Below are positions 1 to 8,700 of a stretch of 39,627 nucleotides of DNA, piece by piece. A model generated the notes under the pieces. That model had not been told where the DNA came from, searched no databases, and saw only the letters and a program-made list of their open reading frames with translations. Source of the DNA: an uncultured Porphyromonas sp. (GTDB taxonomy: Bacteria; Bacteroidota; Bacteroidia; Bacteroidales; Porphyromonadaceae); the NCBI RefSeq assembly GCF_915070105.1, contig NZ_CAJZFJ010000011.1:1-39627 (forward strand), written 5' to 3'. Made by a program: the position numbers and the translations under genes. The stretch's first letter is position 1. Each line of letters starts with the position of its first letter.

Positions 1-40
1 CGAGGGCCTACAAACGCCCTCCACAAAAGGGCTAAAACGA

Positions 41-178
41 TCATACCGAGAACGCAAGTGCGCTCTTACCGAGAACGCAAGTGCGATCATACCGAGAGCG
101 TGAGAGCGTTCTTACCGACAGCGCAGAAGCGTTCTTACTAAGAGCACAAAAACTCATACGGAGAGCGTAACAGTGGGG
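41..178. repeat. Degenerate 23-bp tandem repeat, about six units
   Basis: Six consecutive 23-bp units start at 41, 64, 87, 110, 133 and 156. The first three are well conserved and follow the pattern TC(A/T)TACCGAGA(A/G)CG, then a short loop and GCG(T/C). The last two are degenerate. Several units contain a small dyad such as CGCAAGTGCG, so each could form a short hairpin. The TACCGAGA motif recurs in the elements at 34096-34405 and 34661-34809, which suggests a shared repeat vocabulary. No spacers separate the units, so this is not a CRISPR array. Confidence 0.75.
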
Positions 179-281
179 CAAGAAGTTCGTCCTTTAATAC
201 CCCCAAGGGGGGATCTAGAGAGATTCCTTTGTTCTTCACTGCATCATGAGAGTAGCCCTAGCCTATAACCTTATATATACT

Positions 282-323
282 CTAGGGGCTACACTACGGC
301 AAAGCCTGCAGTGTAGCCCCTAG
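282..323 (-). terminator. Putative terminator of kdsC-maf-nagA
   Basis: A 14-bp perfect stem (282-295 with 310-323) encloses a loop with a further GGC/GCC pairing. It lies about 45 bp beyond the nagA stop. There is no strong U-tract on the minus strand, so it may act only weakly or serve as an RNA 3' end stabiliser. Confidence 0.55.
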
Positions 324-366
324 TAAGAACTATATTATTGTGAGCCTCTAGTCTCTGGCGGAAAGG

Positions 367-1539
367 CTAGGAGAGATATTCTTCTCCACGCACTACTCGA
401 CCACGGTGCATCACAAAGCGTAGCTCGAGCTCCTCATCTAGGAATAGTATATCGGCATCCTTTCCTGGCTCTAGAGCCCCCTTCGTATCTTGAATACCCA
501 TAATACGAGCGGGTGTCGTCGAGGCCATATAGACAGCGTCGATCAGAGGGATACGAGCCTTCTTGACAGCCGTACGGATCAGCAGATCCATCGTAGCGAT
601 GCTTCCTGCTAGGGCAGAGCGGTCAGAGAGCTTGCACACTCCATCCTCTACAATAGCATGTCCAGTCGGATCCTTGAAGTCAGATGGAGTCCCCGTATAG
701 AGCAGGGCATCTGTGGTCAGTGCCATCCGTTCACGCCCCTTCGTGGCATAGGCTAGGTGCACCATCAGAGGGGGGACATGAATACCATCACATATTACTT
801 CGATGTCGAAGTCTGGCATATCGAGGATCGTCTCCACAGCACCTGGCACCTTATAGACACCCTTCTTGTGGGAGACCTTCATAGCGTTATAGAAGTGAGT
901 TGCGAGGGTATAGCCGTTCTCCCAGGCTTCCTTGATCTCCTTCTCCCCCGCCTCTGTATGAGCGATAGCCGTGACGACACCTCGCTCTCGGACGTAGCGT
1001 CCAAACTCCATCGTGCCCTCGATCTCAGGAGCTGCGTCCCAGCGGCGGATGATCCCCTGCCCTCGCTCCATGATCTTGGTATACTCCTCGGGGCGAGCAG
1101 GACGAATCAGTTCAGGAAGCTGTGCCCCCGCCATCTTGACAGAGAAGTAAGGCCCCTCCAGGTGGAGTCCTTCTACGGAAGACTCTTCGTCGGGTATGAG
1201 CACCTCGGTGCACTCGATTCCCTTCATGATCGTCTCATAGCTGGACGTAGAGAGTGTGGGGAAGATCGTCGTGGTACCATTCTGAAGGTGATAATCAGCA
1301 GCCGTACGGAATGCCTCTACTGTGCCATCCATGAAGTCTGCACCTGCAGCACCATGGACATGAGTCTCGACCCCCCCCGGTATAATATAAGCTCCATGGG
1401 CATCGATACGGGAGGCATGCTCGACTGGTATATCGGAGTTGAGGATAGCACGTATCTTCTTGCCCTCGATGAGGACTGAACCTCCATCGATCCAACCTGA
1501 GGGCGTATAAATACGTCCTCCTACTATCTGTGTAAACAT
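367..1539 (-). CDS. nagA: N-acetylglucosamine-6-phosphate deacetylase
   Basis: This cytosolic metallo-enzyme of the amidohydrolase superfamily removes acetate from GlcNAc-6-phosphate in amino-sugar and peptidoglycan recycling. The 390-residue length is normal for the family. Visible motifs are HVHG (60-63), the metal-ligand glutamate in HLEGP (E128), the histidines in AHTEAG (H194) and THFYNAM (H215), and the catalytic aspartate in TTDAL (D277). An in-frame ORF extends upstream to 1653, but that extension lies inside maf. The ATG at 1539 begins a typical N-terminus (MFTQIVGGRIYTP) 14 nt after the maf stop, so I chose it. It is the last gene of the kdsC-maf-nagA operon. No nagB lies nearby. 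Confidence 0.93.
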   Translation of the reverse strand: MFTQIVGGRIYTPSGWIDGGSVLIEGKKIRAILNSDIPVEHASRIDAHGAYIIPGGVETHVHGAAGADFMDGTVEAFRTAADYHLQNGTTTIFPTLSTSSYETIMKGIECTEVLIPDEESSVEGLHLEGPYFSVKMAGAQLPELIRPARPEEYTKIMERGQGIIRRWDAAPEIEGTMEFGRYVRERGVVTAIAHTEAGEKEIKEAWENGYTLATHFYNAMKVSHKKGVYKVPGAVETILDMPDFDIEVICDGIHVPPLMVHLAYATKGRERMALTTDALLYTGTPSDFKDPTGHAIVEDGVCKLSDRSALAGSIATMDLLIRTAVKKARIPLIDAVYMASTTPARIMGIQDTKGALEPGKDADILFLDEELELRFVMHRGRVVRGEEYLS

Positions 1540-1553
1540 GTATTTGTAATTAT

Positions 1554-2135
1554 CTATAATGTCTTGAGGTATTTGCTCACTAGGTGTACGGGTAGTCCCA
1601 TTACGGTATAGAACGACCCCTCGATACTCGAGATGGCCGTATAGCCGATCCACTCCTGGATGCCGTAGGCTCCAGCCTTGTCAAGTGGTGAATAATGCTG
1701 TACATAGTACTCGATCTCCCTCGATGTAAGGGGAAGGAAATCGACTGCTGCCGTATCAGCAAAGGAGAGGTCATGCTGAGAGGTACGGATTGACACCCCA
1801 GTCGTGACATAGTGTCTTCGTCCTGAGAGCCGCTGGAGCATAGAGGCCGCCTCATCCGAAGTCCTAGGCTTGCCTAGCACCTCATCCTCCACGAAGACCA
1901 GAGTATCTGCTGTGATCAGCAGCGTATCCTCGCCGAGAGTGGCGTAGTAAGCCTCGGCCTTCTTCCTGGCTATATAGCTAGGGATCTCCCTCAGGGCAAG
2001 CCCGTCAGGATATGACTCATCCACATCGGGCAGCGTACACTGCTCGAAGTCTAGGTCCAGCCCACTCAAGAGCTCGACTCTACGAGGGGACTGTGATCCT
2101 AGGATAACCCTATAATGTGCTAAGTGCTCCCACAT
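1554..2135 (-). CDS. maf: Maf-family nucleoside triphosphate pyrophosphatase
   Basis: Maf proteins hydrolyse non-canonical or surplus nucleoside triphosphates (dTTP/UTP type for the YhdE branch) to monophosphates and are linked to septum formation. The 193 residues show the family signature SQSPRRVELL (14-23), a DVDES segment (38-41), the ITADT motif with the likely catalytic aspartate (D77), and KPRT (89-92). It sits 29 nt after kdsC and 14 nt before nagA, so the three genes are probably cotranscribed. Coupling of kdsC and maf is common in Bacteroidota. The exact nucleotide preference cannot be read from the sequence. Confidence 0.92.
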   Translation of the reverse strand: MWEHLAHYRVILGSQSPRRVELLSGLDLDFEQCTLPDVDESYPDGLALREIPSYIARKKAEAYYATLGEDTLLITADTLVFVEDEVLGKPRTSDEAASMLQRLSGRRHYVTTGVSIRTSQHDLSFADTAAVDFLPLTSREIEYYVQHYSPLDKAGAYGIQEWIGYTAISSIEGSFYTVMGLPVHLVSKYLKTL

Positions 2136-2164
2136 ATATGCCTAAGCCTAGATCTTCTATCTTC

Positions 2165-2686
2165 TTACCAGCCGAAGCCAGCCGAGAGCGACCAGCAGTC
2201 GTTTGCCCTTAGGGTCTGCTCGATCACATCTCGTACCACACCATATCCTCCATTACATAGAGAGATATAGCGAGCCACAGACTTCACCTCGGGAGCTGCA
2301 TCGGCAGGAGCACAGGGTAGAGCTACGAGCTTCATGATCGTGATATCAGGGATGTCATCCCCGATATATGCGATCTCATCGGGAGAGAGTCCCGACTCAC
2401 GGCAGAGCACCTCGAGCTGAGCCGCCTTGTCGGAGATGCGCATATAGATATGTGCTACCCCCAGCTGACGAAAGCGTCGCTCCATCGCTTCGCTCGCACC
2501 ACCCGAGATGATTGCGATCGTATAGCCCTGCTTGACGGCATACTGCATTGCATAGCCATCCTTGACATTGACAGTACGCATCGGCATCCCATCAGGTCCT
2601 ATCGGACTTACGGTGGCACTGATGACTCCGTCCATATCTAGGACAAACGCCTTGATCTTAGTCAGATCAAAAGGAATACTACTCAT
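2165..2686 (-). CDS. kdsC: 3-deoxy-D-manno-octulosonate 8-phosphate phosphatase
   Basis: This HAD-superfamily phosphatase makes free KDO for the lipopolysaccharide inner core. The 173-residue protein has no cap domain, as expected for the C0-type tetrameric KdsC. It shows the nucleophile motif LDMDGV (D17, D19), motif II IISGG (59-63) and motif III IGDDIPD (D110, D111). The tail near NGGYGVVRDV matches the conserved KdsC C-terminus. It is the promoter-proximal gene of the kdsC-maf-nagA operon, with a TACTTTTG -7 element about 25 bp upstream of the start. Confidence 0.93.
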   Translation of the reverse strand: MSSIPFDLTKIKAFVLDMDGVISATVSPIGPDGMPMRTVNVKDGYAMQYAVKQGYTIAIISGGASEAMERRFRQLGVAHIYMRISDKAAQLEVLCRESGLSPDEIAYIGDDIPDITIMKLVALPCAPADAAPEVKSVARYISLCNGGYGVVRDVIEQTLRANDCWSLSAGFGW

Positions 2687-2711
2687 CGACTTCTTTAAAA
2701 GATTTAGTATA

Positions 2712-2719
2712 CAAAAGTA
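2712..2719 (-). promoter_or_regulatory. -7 promoter element of kdsC operon
   Basis: The minus strand reads TACTTTTG, which fits the Bacteroidota TAnnTTTG consensus. It lies about 25 bp from the kdsC start codon and predicts a leader of roughly 20 nt. Confidence 0.55.
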
Positions 2720-2780
2720 CAGTTATTTAACTAGAGTAGCACTACCCATCCCTAGGTATTTTATCTTCCTGCCCACCAAC

Positions 2781-2823
2781 AAAAAGGGAGACAGCCCCAG
2801 CACAAGTGCTAGAGCTGTCTCCC
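2781..2823 (-). terminator. Intrinsic terminator of the DUF1573 gene
   Basis: A 10-bp stem (GGGAGACAGC at 2786-2795 with its complement at 2814-2823) is capped by an inner AGCAC/GTGCT stem. It is followed on the minus strand by TTTTTG. It lies 46 bp past the stop of the 2869-3252 gene and isolates it from kdsC. Confidence 0.85.
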
Positions 2824-2868
2824 TTAGTTACTTATCCCTCGACCAGTAGTGAGGGTGTATATAGTGGA

Positions 2869-3252
2869 CTACTCGACAGTACCCTTGATACGAAGGGTGA
2901 ATGCGCCGTCCTTCCCGTTACTATAGATGGCGATATTCTTGTAGAAGGGGCCGGGACGTCCTGCAGGGTTGTAGGTGACTGTGATCTTCCCCTCCTTGCC
3001 TGGAGCAATTGGCTCACGGCTATACTCAGGGGTCGTGCAGGCGCAGGGAGAGGCCACACGTGTGATGACTAGAGGTGCATCACCCGAATTACGAATCACG
3101 AAAGTATGGGACACCTTACCATTAGCTTCCTTGATAATTCCAAAGTCGAACTCAGGGGCTGATGATGTGATCACAGCGCCCTTTCCGTTCTGAGCGACGA
3201 TTACTCCGACGAAGAGGAGTAGTGCGCCCAAGATAAAACCTAGCTTCTTCAT
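2869..3252 (-). CDS. Secreted DUF1573 domain protein
   Basis: The 127-residue protein begins with a signal peptide (MKKLGFILGALLLFVGVIVAQ), so it is exported to the periplasm or surface. The rest is one DUF1573 domain with an immunoglobulin-like beta fold. It carries the characteristic CAC segment (CACTTPEYSREPIAPGKEG, about 69-87) and a YNPAGRPGPF turn. DUF1573 proteins are very common in Bacteroidota and have no established biochemical role. The gene is monocistronic: it has its own promoter at 3302-3309 and terminator at 2781-2823. Confidence 0.88.
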   Translation of the reverse strand: MKKLGFILGALLLFVGVIVAQNGKGAVITSSAPEFDFGIIKEANGKVSHTFVIRNSGDAPLVITRVASPCACTTPEYSREPIAPGKEGKITVTYNPAGRPGPFYKNIAIYSNGKDGAFTLRIKGTVE

Positions 3253-3301
3253 ATCTAATGAATCTTATTTCTACCTATATTGTTTACGCATTACTGCAAG
3301 A

Positions 3302-3309
3302 CAAAGATA
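3302..3309 (-). promoter_or_regulatory. -7 promoter element of the DUF1573 gene
   Basis: The minus strand reads TATCTTTG, an exact TAnnTTTG match 50 bp upstream of the start codon. This implies a leader of about 45 nt. Confidence 0.7.
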
Positions 3310-3349
3310 CCTAAATATATCTAAAACCTAGCCTTAAGCCCAGGGCTGA

Positions 3350-3655
3350 CGCATGAAATCACCATAGTGCGAGGGCAAGGTCGTCAAGGAGCATACGCCG
3401 AAGATAGAAGTATCTATGTCCCAGCATAGATATGCCAAGCGAACACCTCCTACCTAGGAGGGATGAGTATACACGTGTGTACACAACTGTATACCCACGT
3501 GTACACAACTGTATACACGCGTGTACACAAGTGCGCTCTAAGTATATCCTCTGTAGGGCTCGCTTGTATGTCTGTTTCTTGGGGATAATGCCTAGGATCT
3601 TTAGGTATGGGCTAAGGCACCCTAGGATATGAAATGATATCCCCGAAGATCCAAA
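3350..3655 (+). repeat. Dispersed intergenic element, copy A
   Basis: This roughly 305-bp element fills most of the 3253-3859 gap and has no credible ORF. In order it has a left boundary GCATGAAATCAC (3351), CAAGGAGCATAC, AGAAGTATCT, CTCCTACCTAGGAGG, three 22-bp near-palindromic units (3467-3532), GCGCTCTAAGTAT, CTTGGGGATAATGCCTAGG (3578-3596), and a distal hairpin GGATAT(N6)ATATCC (3625-3642). The same blocks occur in the same order in copy B (11872-12200) and, inverted, in copy D (34096-34405). It could be a non-autonomous mobile element, a structured RNA or a protein-binding locus. Confidence 0.8.
3467..3532 (+). repeat. Three 22-bp near-palindromic units (copy A core)
   Basis: Units start at 3467, 3489 and 3511. 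Each begins with an 18-bp imperfect palindrome such as GTATACACGTGTGTACAC followed by AACT or AAGT. Units 1 and 3 are alternating purine-pyrimidine over about 19 bp; unit 2 (GTATACCCACGTGTACAC) is not. The 22-bp period is about two helical turns. Confidence 0.9.
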
Positions 3656-3792
3656 GGCAGGAGTGTGCGAGCGAGATCATGGGTCAGCCCACCCCAATCT
3701 CTCCTCCTCTCATCCTTAGGCTCTGACCTACCCCTGCAGGAGCTCATAGCGCCTACGATAGAGCGAGAAAGTGAGGAAGGCCTAAACGTAGC

Positions 3793-3826
3793 AAGCCCCT
3801 GAGAGTACGATTACTCTCAGGGGCTT
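3793..3826 (-). terminator. Terminator-like hairpin downstream of eno
   Basis: A perfect 15-bp stem (3793-3807 with 3812-3826, 4-nt loop) lies 34 bp past the eno stop. There is no long U-run, so release may be inefficient or need a factor. Confidence 0.7.
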
Positions 3827-3859
3827 GGCTGTGTATTGTTAGTCGATCAGGCGATACGA

Positions 3860-5140
3860 CTACTTGATACGCTTGTAGCCGTAGACAGCGAGATCACCGA
3901 GCTCTTCCTCGATGCGGAGGAGCTGGTTGTACTTGGCCATACGGTCGGTACGGCTGAGCGAACCAGTCTTGATCTGACCAGAGTTCGTAGCCACTGCGAT
4001 ATCAGCGATCGTAGCATCCTCAGTCTCACCAGAGCGGTGGGAGGTAACAGAGGTGAAGCCGTGGCGGTGTGCCATGTCGATCGCATCGAGCGTTTCGGTG
4101 AGGGTACCGATCTGGTTTACCTTGATGAGGATAGAGTTACCACAGCCCTCAGCGATACCACGACGGAGGTACTCGACATTCGTTACGAAGAGGTCATCAC
4201 CTACGAGCTGAATCTTCTTACCGAGCTTGTCGGTGAGCTTCTTCCAACCTTCCCAGTCATTCTCAGCCATACCATCCTCGATAGAGTCGATAGGATACTT
4301 CTCTACGAGCTCGGAGAGGAAGGCTACCTGCTCATCAATCGTACGCTTGACACCGTGATCGCCTTCGAACTTCGTGTAGTCGTAGATACCATCCTTGAAG
4401 AACTCAGAGGAAGCACAGTCCATAGCGATTGTGATGTCCTTACCTGGTACATAGCCAGCCTTTTCTACAGCCTTCAGGATAGACTCGATAGCGTCCTCCG
4501 TACCATTGAGGGCAGGAGCGAAACCACCTTCGTCACCTACTGCAGTGCTTAGGCCACGGTCGTGGAGTACCTTCTTGAGGCAGTGGAAGACCTCAGCACC
4601 CATACGAAGGCCTTCGCGGAAGGAAGAAGCGCCGATAGGACGGATCATGAATTCCTGGAAGGCAATAGGAGCGTCAGAGTGTGATCCTCCATTGATGATG
4701 TTCATCATAGGTACGGGGAGCACGTAGGTGTTCGTACCACCGATGTAGCGATAGAGGGGGATGTCAAGGTACTGAGCAGCAGCCTTAGCGACAGCCAGTG
4801 AGACGCCGAGGATAGCGTTTGCACCGAGCTTGCTCTTGGTCTTGGTACCATCGAGTGCGATCATCTTCATGTCGATCTCACGCTGGTTGAGGGCGCTCAT
4901 ACCGTAGAGCTCAGGGGCGATCACGCTGTTGATATTCTCTACAGCCTTTAGGACACCCTTACCGAGGTAGCGGCTCTTGTCACCGTCACGTAGCTCTAGG
5001 GCTTCGTTTTCACCCGTAGAGGCACCGCTGGGGACAGCGGCACGCCCGATGATACCACAAGCTAGATGCACGTCTACTTCTACAGTGGGGTTCCCACGTG
5101 AGTCGAGGATTTCACGCCCGACGATCTTGATAATTTCCAT
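3860..5140 (-). CDS. eno: Enolase (phosphopyruvate hydratase)
   Basis: Enolase interconverts 2-phosphoglycerate and phosphoenolpyruvate in glycolysis and is cytosolic. At 426 residues it has normal length. The N-terminus IVGREILDSRGNPTVEVDV is diagnostic. Further signatures are GDEGGFAPAL in the catalytic barrel, the Mg-binding SIEDGMAE and GDDLFVTN segments, the catalytic lysine region ILIKVNQIGTLTET, and SHRSGETED. It is monocistronic: a TATCTTTG promoter element lies about 50 bp upstream and a perfect hairpin lies downstream. A 238-residue ORF on the opposite strand is only a shadow of the codon pattern. Confidence 0.98.
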   Translation of the reverse strand: MEIIKIVGREILDSRGNPTVEVDVHLACGIIGRAAVPSGASTGENEALELRDGDKSRYLGKGVLKAVENINSVIAPELYGMSALNQREIDMKMIALDGTKTKSKLGANAILGVSLAVAKAAAQYLDIPLYRYIGGTNTYVLPVPMMNIINGGSHSDAPIAFQEFMIRPIGASSFREGLRMGAEVFHCLKKVLHDRGLSTAVGDEGGFAPALNGTEDAIESILKAVEKAGYVPGKDITIAMDCASSEFFKDGIYDYTKFEGDHGVKRTIDEQVAFLSELVEKYPIDSIEDGMAENDWEGWKKLTDKLGKKIQLVGDDLFVTNVEYLRRGIAEGCGNSILIKVNQIGTLTETLDAIDMAHRHGFTSVTSHRSGETEDATIADIAVATNSGQIKTGSLSRTDRMAKYNQLLRIEEELGDLAVYGYKRIK

Positions 5141-5189
5141 AACTGAACTAATTCGAATTAGTAAATCTACTAGTGATTATACTTGCTCG

Positions 5190-5197
5190 CAAAGATA
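5190..5197 (-). promoter_or_regulatory. -7 promoter element of eno
   Basis: The minus strand reads TATCTTTG 50 bp upstream of the eno start, giving a leader of about 45 nt. Confidence 0.7.
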
Positions 5198-5294
5198 CAA
5201 CTATTATAGTGAATAGCCAGCTACTTATCCATAGTAACTATAGGGGATCTACCCCAGCCATCTCTAGACAAGAACCCCAAGCCTGCAACGAAGA

Positions 5295-5331
5295 GGGGCT
5301 ACCTCTAGGTATAGACCTGAGAGGTAGCCCC
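5295..5331 (-). terminator. Terminator-like hairpin ending the efflux operon
   Basis: A 12-bp perfect stem (GGGGCTACCTCT at 5295-5306 with 5320-5331) lies 36 bp past the stop of the last efflux-operon gene. No strong U-tract is visible. Confidence 0.65.
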
Positions 5332-5366
5332 GAGAGAAAGAAGTTCTTCGATGAAGAAGCCTAGGG

Positions 5367-5705
5367 CTAGATCATCTCCTCGACTGCCCAGACGAAGGCA
5401 CGAAGGCCTTGGTCGGGGGTAGCTTCGTCTAGCGCACGTAGGGCTGCCAGTAGGTCTGGCACCTTAGTAGCAGGCACCACGACGAGCATAGCAGAGTTCA
5501 TCGTTGGCCAGGCATGGCTCCCGATGTGAGGGACACCCGTAGTCGTACCTCGTCCCTGAGCCTGCTCCCAGGAGGTATAGCCCCGGAGGTTCTGCTTGTC
5601 GAAGATACGAAGGATCAGCTCGTGGTAAGCCTGATTATAGGCTATGAAGACGGACTTCTGTGGCTCACTAGGAGCAAAGGACTTATTCTCATTCATGATG
5701 ATCAT
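5367..5705 (-). CDS. PG0541-family transporter-associated protein (PII-like)
   Basis: This small soluble protein (112 residues, or 109 if it starts at the fourth codon, MNENKSF) is the last gene of the efflux operon, 11 bp after the pump gene. The pattern is a beta-alpha-beta layout (KSVFIAYNQAYHELILRIFDKQNLRGYT, then TTTGVPHIGSHAWPTMNSAMLVVVP, then VPDLLAALRAL and GLRAFVWAVEEM). This resembles PII-like, ferredoxin-fold proteins that accompany RND pumps. I recognise the family from the conserved operon position and the G(S/T)HxWP segment. Its role is not established; regulation or sensing of pump activity is inference. No signal peptide is seen, so it should be cytosolic, facing the pump's inner side. 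Confidence 0.75.
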   Translation of the reverse strand: MIIMNENKSFAPSEPQKSVFIAYNQAYHELILRIFDKQNLRGYTSWEQAQGRGTTTGVPHIGSHAWPTMNSAMLVVVPATKVPDLLAALRALDEATPDQGLRAFVWAVEEMI

Positions 5706-5716
5706 TCGTTTAGCAG

Positions 5717-8700
5717 TTAGTGAGTAGCCACAGCCTTGTGGGCGAGCTTACGAGCTAGCTTCTTCTCCACACGGCGACGCTCACGCACCATACGACGTGC
5801 CTCAAGGGCAGCGTAGAGTGTGGGGATGAGGATCAGCGTGATAAGCGTGGAGAAGGAGAGCCCCCATGCCACTGTAATCCCCATAGACTGCCACATCTCC
5901 GAGCCCTCACCGATACCCAGTGCCATAGGTACCATACCGAGTACGGTCGTCAGGGTCGTCATCAGTACGGGACGTAGACGGGACTTACCCGAGGTAGTGA
6001 CAGAGAGTGCCACACCCATACCTCGCTCACGACAGAGACGAATATAGTCGATGAGCACAATCCCATTCTTCACCACAATACCAATCAGCATGATCATACC
6101 GATGAAGCTCATCGTATCCAGAGGCACCTGCGTCACCAGTAGCCCGATGAACACACCCGTGAAAGCAAACGGCACGGAGAACATAATGATGAATGGATCG
6201 ACAAGGCTCTCGAACTGAGCCGCCATCACGATGAAGACCATCATAATAATAAGGAGCATCAGAGTCGTCAGGTCTCCGAAGGTCTCCTGCTGATTCTCAT
6301 AGGCACCTGTGATCTTGTAGGACAGCCCTGAGGAAAGAGGATGATCCTTCAGTACCCCTTGGATATCCGCCACAAGGTCACTAAGCTGGTGTCCTGGACG
6401 AGGATTAACCGTGACTGTGACGACACGTGTACGGTCCTTACGCTCGATGGTCGGAGGGGTAAAAGCCTCCTCGATACGTCCCAGTTCGGAGAGACGTACA
6501 GCCTTGCCCTGAGGGGTATAGACGACCATGTTCTGTATATCCTGTAGTGACTGACGGGTATCGGGTGCAAAGCTCACACGGATATCGTACTCATTACCAT
6601 CCTCGCGGAAGCGGGAGGCAACAGATCCATTAACCGCGTTACGCAGATAGGAGGAGGCGGTAGCTAGGTTCAGTCCATTCTCTGCGAGCTTCTGCCTATC
6701 AAAGGCAAAGCGTATCTCGGGCACATAGTCCTTACGACTAATGGTAATCCCCGAGGCTGTGGGCTTCTTCTCCATCTCCTGACGGAAGAGACGTGCATAG
6801 GTATCAGCCTCTGTGAAGTCCTGTCCATAGATCTCGAGGGATACGCCATTACCACCCTGCTCTTGTCCTCCTCCAGTAGTGACCTTATAGGAGGATACAG
6901 AGGGATACTCAGCGATGATCCTACGCATGCGGTCGGCAGCCTCATCCTGTGTCTGTGTGCGCTCTGAGCGCTTGTACATACCCACATACATGGTGATGAT
7001 ATTGCTCCCATTATCCTGTACAGAAGCCCAAGCATCCCCATCCGAAGCCTGTCCCACACTCATAGAAATCGTCTCGATGGAGGGTATCTCCTTGCGCATG
7101 CGAGACTCTACCTCTAGCCCTAGAGCCTTCGCCTCCTCGACACGTGTGCCCACGGGGAGCTCGATCGTGACATCTAGGAAGCCAATATCCTGCTGGGGCA
7201 TGTAAGAGGTCTTGATGAAGCTTAGCCCAAGGAGGCTCAAGACGAAAATCCCCATGGTGATCAGGATCGTGCTACGGCGGTGGCGCACCGTCCAGCCTAG
7301 TGTACGAGCATAGACCTGATCTAGGCGACCGAGGAAGCGCTCGATAGGTACGAAGAAACGCTCCATCAGCTTACTGCGATTGGCGTCTCGCTTAAGCAGC
7401 TGTGAGCAGAGCATCGGGGTAAGCGATAGGGCTGCTGTCGTGGAGACGATCATCACGATACTGATACTCCAGCCTAGCTGTCGGAACATAATCCCCGCCT
7501 CACCAGGCATCATCGTCAGCGGTAGGAAGACGGCGAGCATCGTCAGCGTGGAGGCGATGACCGAGATACCGACCTCATTGGTAGCATGTACGGCAGCCTG
7601 CTTGGGATAGCTCCCCCGCTCGATGTGGGTCGTGATGTTCTCTAGTACCACGATCGCATCATCCACGACCATACCGATGGCGATGGAGAGAGAGCTGAGG
7701 GAGATGATGTTCAGTGTATTGCCCGACACCAGTAGGTAGATGAACGAGGCAACGAGGGAGATCGGGATCGTCAGCACAATGATGAACGTCGCCCTCCAGC
7801 GTCCTAGGAAGACGAAGACGACAAGCATCACGATGATGAAGGTGATGAAGATCGTATCCTTGAGGTTATTCACCGTACTGACGATGAAGTCGGAGGTATC
7901 GATCAGGTACCCGACCTTCACGTCCGAGGGGAGGGAGGACTGGATCTGGGGGAGGAGGTGACGGATCTCCTTGGCGATCTGCACTGAGTTAGAGCCGTCC
8001 TGCTTATTGACGATGATGATAGCCCCGCTCTTACCATTGACGTAGTTCTCCTGCTGACGCTCAGCGACAGTATCCTTGACCTGAGCTATATCACGCAGAT
8101 AGATATCCTTGCCACCGAAGCTCGCTACTACGATATTCTCTAGTTGCTTAGGGTCGGTGAACTCGCCCTGTACACGTATGGAACTCGTACGAGAGCCTAT
8201 GTCGATCTGGCCAGCAGGGATATTGGTATTCTCAGCTGCGATGAGCTGAGAAATCTGCCCGAGGGTCAGGTGATAAGCCTCCAGTCTAGCAGGGTCACAG
8301 TACACCTGTACGACACGCTTCTGTGCACCGGCGATATTGATCGCCCCGACACCATCGACACGTGCTAGAGGGTTACTGACCTTATCCTCGAGGATCTTGT
8401 AGAGTCCCTTGCTACTCTCCTCGGATTCGATAGAGAGGATGGCTACGGGGATGGAGCTGTTGTCAAACTTGAAGATGACGGGCTTCTTCACCCCATCAGG
8501 TAGATTGTCCGATATAGCATCGAGCTTGTCACGGATGTCATTCGTTGCCTCATCGATAGGTGTACCCGCACGGAACTCCATGGTGATGACCGAGACATTC
8601 TCACGGCTCTTGGAGGTAATGTGCTTGAGCTTATCGATCCCATTGAGCGAGTTCTCTAGGGTCTTCGAGAGGTTCGTCTCGATATCCTCTGCACTCGCCC

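Larger units (their letters stand above)
1..366. other. Intergenic region downstream of nagA
   Basis: No convincing gene is present. The stretch holds a degenerate 23-bp tandem array (41-178), then an unremarkable segment, then the hairpin at 282-323 that probably ends the kdsC-maf-nagA transcript. The gene to the left lies outside the window. Confidence 0.6.

Noticed and set aside
757..1479. 240-codon open frame on the plus strand
   Set aside because: It is antisense to nagA, which has complete catalytic motifs. The translated product shows no domain or signal.
1540..1653. Longer nagA start at 1653
   Set aside because: The added 38 residues lie inside maf and lack similarity to NagA N-termini.
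3467..3532. CRISPR-like array
   Set aside because: The 22-bp units are directly contiguous with no variable spacers and no cas genes are present.
3836..4552. 238-codon open frame on the plus strand
   Set aside because: It is antisense to eno and arises from its codon bias; it resembles no known protein.
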